A stretch of 64,000 bases of DNA from CAWKGV01 sp963849305 (GTDB lineage: Bacteria > Pseudomonadota > Alphaproteobacteria > Acetobacterales > Acetobacteraceae): NCBI GenBank assembly GCA_963849305.1, contig CAWKGV010000025.1, forward strand, positions 1 to 64,000, written 5' to 3'. How positions within the stretch are numbered: the first letter of the stretch is position 1; the number at the start of each line of letters is the position of its first letter. Position numbers and translations under genes: made by a program. Positions 43,113-49,880 of this stretch are shown here, piece after piece. The notes under the pieces are model-generated. The model was not told the DNA's origin and did not search any database. It saw only the letters and a program-made list of their open reading frames with translations.

Positions 43113-44117
43113 ATGACTCGCTCTCCTCTGGAATCTGTTCTGTCCGCCGCGGCGGCGGGCCTACTCCTGATCGCGGCACCGTTCGCGGCGAGCGCGGCTG
43201 TGCCCGCGAACAACAAGGGTGTTGTCGAACTCGAAACAGACAGTCCGGCCGGCATCTCGGTTCGCTTGGCTGAAGACATGGCGAGCATCGTCGGGGATGG
43301 AGCCACTCGGCGCGTGCTGCCCATTGTCGGCAGTAATGCCCTGCAGAATATCACTGACCTGATGCTGCTGCGCGGGATCGACGTCGCTATTCTGCCCACC
43401 GATGCCCTCGATTACGTACGGCAGCAGAACCTTTATCCCAATATCGATGGCTCGGTAACTTACATCGCCAAGCTGTACAATGAGGAATTCCATCTGCTGG
43501 CGCGCTCGGACATAACCAGCGTTGCCGACCTCGCGAACCGGAAGGTGAATATTGACCCGGCCAATGGCGGGACCGCGATCACCGCCAGCCGCATCTTCAA
43601 TCAGCTCGGCGTGCAGGTCGTGCCGACGACCGACAATTCAGCGGTGGCGCTGGAGAAGTTGCGCCGGGGGGAAATCGCGGCGCTCGCGTTCGTAGGCGGG
43701 AAGCCGGCGCCGCTCTTCCAAGATCTTTCCGGGAGCGATGGGCTCCATCTCCTTTCCATCCCGATGACATCCGGCGCTGGCTACGAACCAGCACAGATCA
43801 CCAGAGACGACTATCCGGGGCTGGTACAGTCTCCGATCAATACGGTGTCGGTGAGCATGGGGCTGTTTGTCGCTCCGCTCACGCCAAATTCAGATCGATA
43901 TAAGAATGTGGCTCGCTTCGTCAACACCTTCTTCACGCAGTTTCAGACCCTGCTGCAACCGGGCCACCAGCCGAACTGGAACGAGGTCGACCTCGCCGCG
44001 ACGATCCCCGGATGGCGCCGCTTCGCGCCGGCCGACGAGTGGATCAGGCGCAACTCCGCTGTTGCATCCAACGATGATATGAGTACCGATGAAGGTGGCT
44101 TTCTTGCGCTTCCTTGA
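43113..44117 (+). CDS. TAXI-family TRAP solute-binding protein
   Basis: A 334-residue exported protein with a clear signal peptide (ESVLSAAAAGLLLIAAPFAA, cleavage near ASAA). The TAXI pattern is visible: VVELETDSPAGISVRLAEDM, LPIVGSNALQNITDLMLLRG, IDVAILPTDALDYVR, EFHLLARSDITSVADLANRK, VNIDPANGGTAITASRIF and LRRGEIAALAFVGGKPAPLF. TAXI proteins normally feed a fused DctQM-type TRAP membrane protein, but none is present here. The reading frame ends abruptly at 44117, while a one-base shift continues a plausible C-terminus to 44211 (next entry). Confidence 0.9.
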   Translation: MTRSPLESVLSAAAAGLLLIAAPFAASAAVPANNKGVVELETDSPAGISVRLAEDMASIVGDGATRRVLPIVGSNALQNITDLMLLRGIDVAILPTDALDYVRQQNLYPNIDGSVTYIAKLYNEEFHLLARSDITSVADLANRKVNIDPANGGTAITASRIFNQLGVQVVPTTDNSAVALEKLRRGEIAALAFVGGKPAPLFQDLSGSDGLHLLSIPMTSGAGYEPAQITRDDYPGLVQSPINTVSVSMGLFVAPLTPNSDRYKNVARFVNTFFTQFQTLLQPGHQPNWNEVDLAATIPGWRRFAPADEWIRRNSAVASNDDMSTDEGGFLALP

Positions 44118-44211
44118 CGCGCGCGAACGAGCCAATGGCGCGCAGCCGCTTACTCAAGCTGAGAAGGACCGGCTGTTCGATCAGTTTGTGCGCTGGGAAA
44201 AGCAGCGTTAG
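44089..44211 (+). other. Probable displaced C-terminus of the TAXI protein
   Basis: An ATG at 44089 gives a 40-codon frame reading KVAFLRFLDARERANG and PLTQAEKDRLFDQFVRWEKQ before TAG at 44209. Deleting one G at about 44092 joins it to the TAXI gene as MSTDEVAFLRFLDAR. The charged helical ending DRLFDQFVRWEKQ looks like a genuine protein end, unlike the current GGFLALP. It could instead be a tiny overlapping gene, but the join is simpler. Confidence 0.5.
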
Positions 44212-44224
44212 CCGAGACGCGGAC

Positions 44225-45823
44225 GTGAAACGCTGGCAGCTCGCCGCGGGGGTGGCCCTTATCCCCCTGCTCCTCGGCCCCGCGAACGCTGACCCGGCCC
44301 CGAAGCGCGGGGGCATCCTAGAATACGCGGTCGACGCGGAGCCGCCCAACTACGATTGTGAGGCCAACTTCTCGTTCGTCGCCAATCACGTGCTCGCGCC
44401 GCACTATTCAACCCTGCTCAAGTTCGACACAGCCCATTATCCCGAGGTCGAGGGCGATCTCGCGCAATCCTGGAGCGTGGCGGCCGACCACATGACCTAC
44501 ACGTTCCGGCTGGCGCCGAACGTGCTGTTCCACGACGGCTCGCCGCTGACCTCGGCGGATATCAAGGCGACCTACGAGCGGATCATCCATCCCCCACCTG
44601 GCGTCATCTCCGCCCGCAAGGCCGACTACGCGGCGATCACCCAGATCGACACGCCAGACGACCGCACGGTGGTGTTTCACCTCCAGTGGCCGGACGCGGC
44701 GATGCTGGCGAATTTCGCCTCGCCCTGGAACTGCATCTACAGCGCCCGAAAGCTGAAGGACGATCCGCAGTACCCCAAGACGCACGTGCTCGGCACCGGC
44801 CCGTTCGTTTTCGTCGCGCATGAGAAGGGCGCCCATTGGATCGGCAAGCGCTGGGACAAGTATTTCCGGCCTGGTCATCCATACCTGGATGGGTTCCGCG
44901 TCGACTTCATGTCCGGCCCGGCCGTGGTCAAGGCCATGGAGAGCGGCCAGGTGATGACCCAGTTCCGTGGCTTCACGCCCACGGAGCGCGATGAACTCGT
45001 GCATGCGATGGGCAGGCGGGTGACGACCTACGAGAGCCCGTGGATCACCGACCTGTTGCTGGTGTTCAACACCCGCCAGCCGCCGTTCAACGACGTACGG
45101 GTGCGACGCGCGCTGTCGCTGGCGATCGATCGCTGGCATGCGGCCGATGAGTTGTCGTCGTCGACGTTCCTCAGGTATGTGGGCGGCCTGATGCGCCCGG
45201 GCACCGCCATGAGCACGCCCGAGGCCGATCTCGTGACCCTCCCGGGCTTTTCGCACGACATCGGCGCATCCCGCGCGGAAGCACGACGGCTACTCGCCGA
45301 GGCGGGGGTGCCGCATCTCTCGCTCACCCTGACCAACCGCAACGACGTGCCGATCCCCTATGCCCCGGCCGGGGACTTCTTGATCAAGGCGTGGAAGGCG
45401 ATCGGGGTCGACGCCAAGGAGGAGATGCTGCCGACCAAGGGCTGGCAGTCGGCGCTCGAACAGGGTCACTTCGCGGCGGCGCTCGATCTCGGCGCGGACT
45501 ACTTCGACGACCCGACGATCCAGCTGGCGCGCTACGTCTCGCGCGACCTCTCGCCGCTCAACCATGCCGGGTCAAGCGACGAGTTTCTCGACGCGCTGTT
45601 CGCCGGCCAGGCGGTCAGCACCGATGTGCGCAAACGCGCGGCGATCGTGCGCGCCTTCGAGCGGCACGCGCTGGGAGAAGCTTACACGGTGCCGGTCCTG
45701 TGGTGGTACCGCATCATTGTCGCCTCGGCCAAGCTCAAGGGCTGGAACATCACGCCGACGCATTACATCGGCCAAGACCTCGGTGACGTCTGGCTCGATC
45801 AGGGCGCCCTAGCCGCACGATAA
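44225..45823 (+). CDS. Family 5 (oligopeptide/dipeptide-type) ABC solute-binding protein
   Basis: About 532 residues of the SBP_bac_5 type. I take GTG at 44225, which opens with a signal peptide (KRWQLAAGVALIPLLLGPANA); the open frame extends further upstream but overlaps the TAXI tail. Family landmarks: KRGGILEYAVDAEPPNYDCE, DLAQSWSVAADHMTYTFRLA, VLFHDGSPLTSADIKATYER, THVLGTGPFVFV, FNDVRVRRALSLAIDR and PAGDFLIKAWKAIGVDAK. No DppBCDF-type permease or ATPase genes are present, so it is another orphan receptor. The ligand cannot be read from sequence. Confidence 0.9.
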   Translation: MKRWQLAAGVALIPLLLGPANADPAPKRGGILEYAVDAEPPNYDCEANFSFVANHVLAPHYSTLLKFDTAHYPEVEGDLAQSWSVAADHMTYTFRLAPNVLFHDGSPLTSADIKATYERIIHPPPGVISARKADYAAITQIDTPDDRTVVFHLQWPDAAMLANFASPWNCIYSARKLKDDPQYPKTHVLGTGPFVFVAHEKGAHWIGKRWDKYFRPGHPYLDGFRVDFMSGPAVVKAMESGQVMTQFRGFTPTERDELVHAMGRRVTTYESPWITDLLLVFNTRQPPFNDVRVRRALSLAIDRWHAADELSSSTFLRYVGGLMRPGTAMSTPEADLVTLPGFSHDIGASRAEARRLLAEAGVPHLSLTLTNRNDVPIPYAPAGDFLIKAWKAIGVDAKEEMLPTKGWQSALEQGHFAAALDLGADYFDDPTIQLARYVSRDLSPLNHAGSSDEFLDALFAGQAVSTDVRKRAAIVRAFERHALGEAYTVPVLWWYRIIVASAKLKGWNITPTHYIGQDLGDVWLDQGALAAR

Positions 45824-45852
45824 ACGGCGAACACAAAGGGGGGGAGGAAAGA

Positions 45853-47130
45853 ATGGAAGACGCTAGGCGGGCATCAGCCAATCGCTGGCTGCAGTTGGCG
45901 ACTGGTGTCATTTGCATGGTGATGATCGCCAACCTGCAATATGGCTGGAACCTGTTCGTCAACCCGATCAATCACGAGCACCACTGGGGCCGCGCCGCCA
46001 TTCAGGTGGCGTTCAGCCTCTTCGTGCTGACCGAGACCTGGCTGGTGCCGGTCGAAGGGTGGTGCGTCGATCGCTTCGGCCCGCGGATCGTGGTGATGGT
46101 GGGGGGCGTGCTGGTGGCGCTGGCCTGGGCCATCAACTCGGTCGCCAGTTCCTTGCCGGTGCTCTACCTCGCGGCGATCATCTCCGGTATCGGCGCCGGT
46201 GCGGTCTATGGCACCTGCGTCGGTAACGCGCTCAAGTGGTTCGCCGACCACCGGGGTCTCGCGGCCGGGGTGACGGCGGCCGGCTTCGGCGCTGGCGCGG
46301 CCGCAACGGTCGTGCCGATCCAGATGGTCATCGCCGCCAGCGGCTATCATGCGGCGTTCCTGTGGTTCGGCCTCGGGCAAGGGGCGGTGATCCTGGTGCT
46401 GTCGCAGTTCCTGCGTGCGCCGAGCGCGAAGGATGTGGCCGCGCCATCGACCCGGCTCACCCAGTCCACTCGCAGCTACAAGCCGGCGGAAATGCTGCGC
46501 ACGCCGTTGTTCTGGGTGCTCTACGTCATGTTCATCCTGGTCGGCGCGGGCGGGTTGATGGCCACCGCGCAACTGGCCTCGATCGCCAGCGACTTCGGGA
46601 TCGCCAAGACGCCGATCGCCGTGTTCGGTATCACCGGCACGGTGCTCACCGTCGCGCTGACCGTGAACAACGTCCTGAACGGCCTGGCGCGGCCGTTCTT
46701 CGGATGGGTATCCGACAGGATCGGGCGCGAGCAGACGATGTGCGTCGTCTTCGCGGCCGGCGCATTGAGCATATGGGGGCTCGGCACGTTCGGGCGCGGG
46801 CCGGGCGCATTCGTCCTGCTGAGCGGATTGGTGTATTTCACCTGGGGCGAGATCTATAGCCTCTTCCCCTCCACCTGCACCGACGCCTTCGGCACGGCCT
46901 ACGCCACCACCAACGCCGGCCTGCTCTACACCGCCAAGGGCACGGCGGCGCTGCTCGTGCCCCTGGCCAATGTCGTGGTCAGCAGCACCGGCGGCTGGCA
47001 CACTGTGTTCCTAATCGCCGCCGCCATGGATGCGGTCGCGGCGCTCATGGCCATTTTGGTTCTCAAGCCAATGCGAAGCGCTCACCACGCGGGTCTTGCC
47101 GCGCGCGAGCTGCCTGCTATTCCGGTCTGA
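45853..47130 (+). CDS. OFA-family MFS transporter (oxalate/formate antiporter type)
   Basis: A 425-residue, twelve-span carrier. The ATG is preceded by GGGGGGAGG. N-terminal YGWNLFVNPINHEHHWGRAA, VPVEGWCVDRFGPRIVVMVG and ISGIGAGAVYGTCVGNALKW are OFA-type. The second half has NGLARPFFGWVSDRIGREQT (candidate for the substrate-binding Arg of OxlT) and LLYTAKGTAALLVPLANV (candidate for the binding Lys). It may exchange oxalate and formate, but homologues carry other carboxylates. It follows two orphan SBP genes on the same strand, so they may handle related acids. Confidence 0.85.
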   Translation: MEDARRASANRWLQLATGVICMVMIANLQYGWNLFVNPINHEHHWGRAAIQVAFSLFVLTETWLVPVEGWCVDRFGPRIVVMVGGVLVALAWAINSVASSLPVLYLAAIISGIGAGAVYGTCVGNALKWFADHRGLAAGVTAAGFGAGAAATVVPIQMVIAASGYHAAFLWFGLGQGAVILVLSQFLRAPSAKDVAAPSTRLTQSTRSYKPAEMLRTPLFWVLYVMFILVGAGGLMATAQLASIASDFGIAKTPIAVFGITGTVLTVALTVNNVLNGLARPFFGWVSDRIGREQTMCVVFAAGALSIWGLGTFGRGPGAFVLLSGLVYFTWGEIYSLFPSTCTDAFGTAYATTNAGLLYTAKGTAALLVPLANVVVSSTGGWHTVFLIAAAMDAVAALMAILVLKPMRSAHHAGLAARELPAIPV

Positions 47131-47190
47131 TAGCCGAACCCCTCCGGCGCGGTCGCGAGTCCGGCCGACGCCAATGTTCAGGATCCAACG

Positions 47191-47484
47191 ATGTATGCGG
47201 CCATTCGTCAGGGCAAAGCAAAGGCCGGCATGGCTGAAGAGCTGGCGCAAAGGATCAAGGAGGGGGCAATCCCGATCATCAGTGATGTCCCGGGGTTCAG
47301 GGCCTACTATGTGATCTATGCGCCAGACGACACGGTGACGGCGATCAGTATCTTCGACAACCATGCGGGCGCCGAGGAGTCCAACCGGCGCGCGCTCGCG
47401 TGGATCGAGCAGAACCTGACACCTCTGCTCGCCGGACCAGCCACGGCGGTTGCCGGGCCAGTGATCGTTCACACGCTGGCGTAA
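47191..47484 (+). CDS. Small ABM-like dimeric alpha-beta barrel protein
   Basis: 97 residues. MYAAIRQGKAKAGMAEELAQ starts a beta-alpha unit, VPGFRAYYVIYAPDDTVTAI and SIFDNHAGAEESNRRALAWI complete a ferredoxin-like fold resembling antibiotic-biosynthesis-monooxygenase domains. The family is widespread and mostly uncharacterised. It is 60 bases downstream of the OFA carrier on the same strand and could be in its operon. Confidence 0.7.
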   Translation: MYAAIRQGKAKAGMAEELAQRIKEGAIPIISDVPGFRAYYVIYAPDDTVTAISIFDNHAGAEESNRRALAWIEQNLTPLLAGPATAVAGPVIVHTLA

Positions 47485-47498
47485 GCAGCCAAGCACGG

Positions 47499-47924
47499 TC
47501 ATCCGCCGGGCTGATCTTCCACCCGGAAGGCGTCGGAGATGCGCCGGATGTTGCCGCGCGCGTCCACCACCAGCACGTCGAAGCGAACCCCGGCCGTGCC
47601 CCAGTCGGGGCGTTCGGCCAAAAGGATTTCCGTTGCCGCGATCAAACGGCGGCACTGGCGGGAGGAAAGCGCCCCGGCGGCATCGGACAGGGTGGGCCGC
47701 GCCTTGACCTCGACCACGGCAAGCACCCCGTCTTTCAGGGCCAGGACATCGAGTTCCCCGGCTTGAGTGCGAACCCGCCGGCCGACGATCGTCCAGCCGT
47801 CGCGCTCGAGGGCGCGGCACGCCGCCGCCTCGGCCACCATGCCGCGCGAATGGGCGCGCGAGGCCCGTTGCGATCGGCGGACCGTGACCGGCTCGCGCTG
47901 ATTCGGCGGTGGCGGCGCGTTCAT
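47499..47924 (-). CDS. yraN: YraN (UPF0102) family predicted nuclease
   Basis: About 141 residues from the ATG at 47924; an upstream in-frame Met (47981) is possible but adds a poorly conserved leader. The YraN core is clear: GMVAEAAACRALERDGWTIV, VRTQAGELDVLALKDGVLAV and VVEVKARPTLSDAAGALS, with the Asp and Glu-x-Lys residues of a Holliday-junction-resolvase-like fold. It is commonly encoded next to a 16S rRNA methyltransferase gene (rsmI), which is not present here. The C-terminus has RFDVLVVDARGNIRRISDAF. Confidence 0.9.
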   Translation of the reverse strand: MNAPPPPNQREPVTVRRSQRASRAHSRGMVAEAAACRALERDGWTIVGRRVRTQAGELDVLALKDGVLAVVEVKARPTLSDAAGALSSRQCRRLIAATEILLAERPDWGTAGVRFDVLVVDARGNIRRISDAFRVEDQPGG

Positions 47925-48019
47925 CAGGTCTGGCGCGGCATGAACTGACGGTATCATTACGAAATCAGGCACGGCAAGCACGCATTGTTAACCGACCTCG
48001 GCTATTGCCTCGGGCAGCA

Positions 48020-49132
48020 ATGAGCGACCAGCTATCCTCTCTCGCGCAGGCGGGCGATTCGATGCCGTTCTGTTACGGAATGGCCGCCGATCGGCGCTTC
48101 TACTCGCTTGAGGAGCAGACTGGCCGGGCGGCCGTCATGGTTCTAATCGACCGGACCTCCCCGAGCGATGGGCCGGTCGTCGAGGGTCTTGTCCGCCAGT
48201 CCCTCGCTTTCGCCGCCCGCGACGCGGACGTGCTGATCCTGGGCAACGAGGACGTGGTGCGCGCGCTCAGGGGCCGCGTGCCCGCTCCCCTGCGGCTGAT
48301 CGACTGCGGCACCGACTTCCTGGCTCGCTGCGGCGCCCTGGGAGGCGACATGACGGTGCTGGTGATCGACCGCAATCGGCGGGTGGCGGCGCGCGTGTCG
48401 CCCGTCCAGGAATGCGGGATCGCGGCGGCCTGCCTCGGTTGGCTCGACCGGCTGCCGTTCGAGCATCCACGTGATGTGGTCCTGCCCGCGCCGGTGTTGA
48501 TGCTGCCGAACCTGATCCCGCCCGATCTTTGCCGAACCCTGATCGAGCGGTTCGAGAGCAGTGCCAGCATCGACGGCGAGATCGCGACGATCGACCTGGC
48601 CGGCGCGGTGCAGAGCCGGATCAATCACGAGAAGAAACGGCGCCGTGACCTGCTGATCCCGCCGGAAGACCGGCTGCACCCGATCTTGCATCGGACTCTG
48701 CTGCGCCGCTGCGCTCCGGAGATCGCGCGGGCGTTCCAGACAACCGTCGCATATACCGACCGCATCCTGGTCGCCCGTTATGACGAGTCCGGAGGCTGGT
48801 TCCGCCGGCACCGGGACAATCTGGGCGAGAACGTCGCGTTCCGGGAGTTCGCGATCTCGGTCAATCTGAACACCGAGGAGTATGAGGGCGGCCATCTGCT
48901 CTTCCCGGAATACAACGACCATCGCTACCGGCCGCCGACCGGAGCGGGGATCATCTTTTCCGCTTCGCTGCTGCATGAGGCCACGCCGGTGGCGCGCGGC
49001 CGTCGCTACGTTCTGCTGACCTTCTTTCACGGCGAGGTGGCCGAGGCGCGTCGGCGAGACTACGTGGCCCGGTGTTCGCCGTCATCCGCGGCGAATACCG
49101 GGGATCCACTTGCCTCGGTGCCGGTGGGTTAA
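48020..49132 (+). CDS. 2OG-Fe(II) oxygenase with an N-terminal thioredoxin-fold domain
   Basis: 370 residues from ATG 48020. Residues 1-145 look like a peroxiredoxin-type thioredoxin fold (AQAGDSMPFCYGMAADRRFY, then TGRAAVMVLIDRTSP, MTVLVIDRNRRVAAR) but without a recognisable peroxidatic Cys motif. Residues 150-345 form a prolyl-4-hydroxylase-like double-stranded beta helix: iron ligands His264 and Asp266 in RRHRDN, His319 in LLHEATPV, and the 2-oxoglutarate Arg328 in GRRYVLLTFF. EYEGGHLLFPEY is typical. The substrate is unknown; a hydroxylase of peptidyl or free amino acid is likely. A perfect hairpin follows the stop. Confidence 0.88.
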   Translation: MSDQLSSLAQAGDSMPFCYGMAADRRFYSLEEQTGRAAVMVLIDRTSPSDGPVVEGLVRQSLAFAARDADVLILGNEDVVRALRGRVPAPLRLIDCGTDFLARCGALGGDMTVLVIDRNRRVAARVSPVQECGIAAACLGWLDRLPFEHPRDVVLPAPVLMLPNLIPPDLCRTLIERFESSASIDGEIATIDLAGAVQSRINHEKKRRRDLLIPPEDRLHPILHRTLLRRCAPEIARAFQTTVAYTDRILVARYDESGGWFRRHRDNLGENVAFREFAISVNLNTEEYEGGHLLFPEYNDHRYRPPTGAGIIFSASLLHEATPVARGRRYVLLTFFHGEVAEARRRDYVARCSPSSAANTGDPLASVPVG

Positions 49133-49139
49133 GTCGTGG

Positions 49140-49161
49140 ATGGTCGGCCTTCGCCGACCAT
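49140..49161 (+). terminator. Terminator hairpin after the 2OG oxygenase gene
   Basis: ATGGTCGGC (49140-49148), loop CTTC, GCCGACCAT (49153-49161): a perfect nine-base stem beginning seven bases after the stop codon. No T-run follows. Confidence 0.65.
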
Positions 49162-49283
49162 GACGAGGAGAGGACGCCAGGGGCGGCCGGTGTTACTTTC
49201 GGTTGCACGCCAGGAACCTGTCGGCAACATAGCGATCGTAGATCGCCGGCCACTGCAAATGAGCCCCTGTTAGGACGCGCCCA

Positions 49284-49880
49284 ATGGTTTTCCACCGTTC
49301 CGTTCCGATCTCCAAGCTCGGGCTGCCTGTCGTCCTGACGGGAATGGTCGGGCTGGGGGCGTGCGCGGTGCCACAGCCGACCAGCCCGAATGTCATGGTG
49401 CTGCCGTCGCCGGGCAAGAACTTCGCCCAATTCCAGCAAGAAGACGGATCCTGCCGGCAGTACGCGAGCCAGCAGATCGGTTACGGGTCACCCTCGCAGG
49501 CGGCGACCCAAAGCGGCGTTGGCAGCGCGGTGGTGGGAACCGGGCTCGGCGCGGCCGCCGGAGCGGCGCTCGGGGCGGTCGGCGGCAATGCCGGGCTTGG
49601 CGCCGCGCTTGGTGCCGGCACCGGATTGTTGTTCGGCAGCGCCGTCGGGGCGAACAACGCGCAAGCCTCGGCGGCTGGTGTGCAGCAACGCTATGATACC
49701 GCTTACGTGCAGTGCATGACCGTCGACGGCAACCAGCTCGCGCAGGCGCCGGTGGCCGGTTATGCGCCAGTCGCGGCCGGATATCCGGCCTACGGGCCGG
49801 CTCCCGCCTATGCCTACTATCCGCCGGTCGTTTACGGGGGCGGAGTGGTGGTGATCGGCGGCGGTCGGCGCTGGCGCTGA
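49284..49880 (+). CDS. Glycine-zipper lipoprotein-like protein
   Basis: 198 residues. An N-terminal hydrophobic segment ends in a lipobox-like VGLGACAV, so it is probably an outer-membrane lipoprotein. FQQEDGSCRQYASQQIG is followed by a glycine-zipper block (GTGLGAAAGAALGAVGGNAG and GAALGAGTGLLFGSAVGANN), QRYDTAYVQCM, and a Tyr/Pro/Ala-rich tail. Related proteins are annotated as glycine-zipper or YMGG-like; none has a defined biochemical role. Its last 49 bases overlap the convergent FkbH-type gene. Confidence 0.75.
   Translation: MVFHRSVPISKLGLPVVLTGMVGLGACAVPQPTSPNVMVLPSPGKNFAQFQQEDGSCRQYASQQIGYGSPSQAATQSGVGSAVVGTGLGAAAGAALGAVGGNAGLGAALGAGTGLLFGSAVGANNAQASAAGVQQRYDTAYVQCMTVDGNQLAQAPVAGYAPVAAGYPAYGPAPAYAYYPPVVYGGGVVVIGGGRRWR

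Noticed and set aside
45874..47001. 375-codon minus-strand frame opposite the OFA carrier
   Set aside because: Its product is rich in Arg, Asp, His and Gly with no motif, the usual shadow of a GC-rich membrane protein gene.
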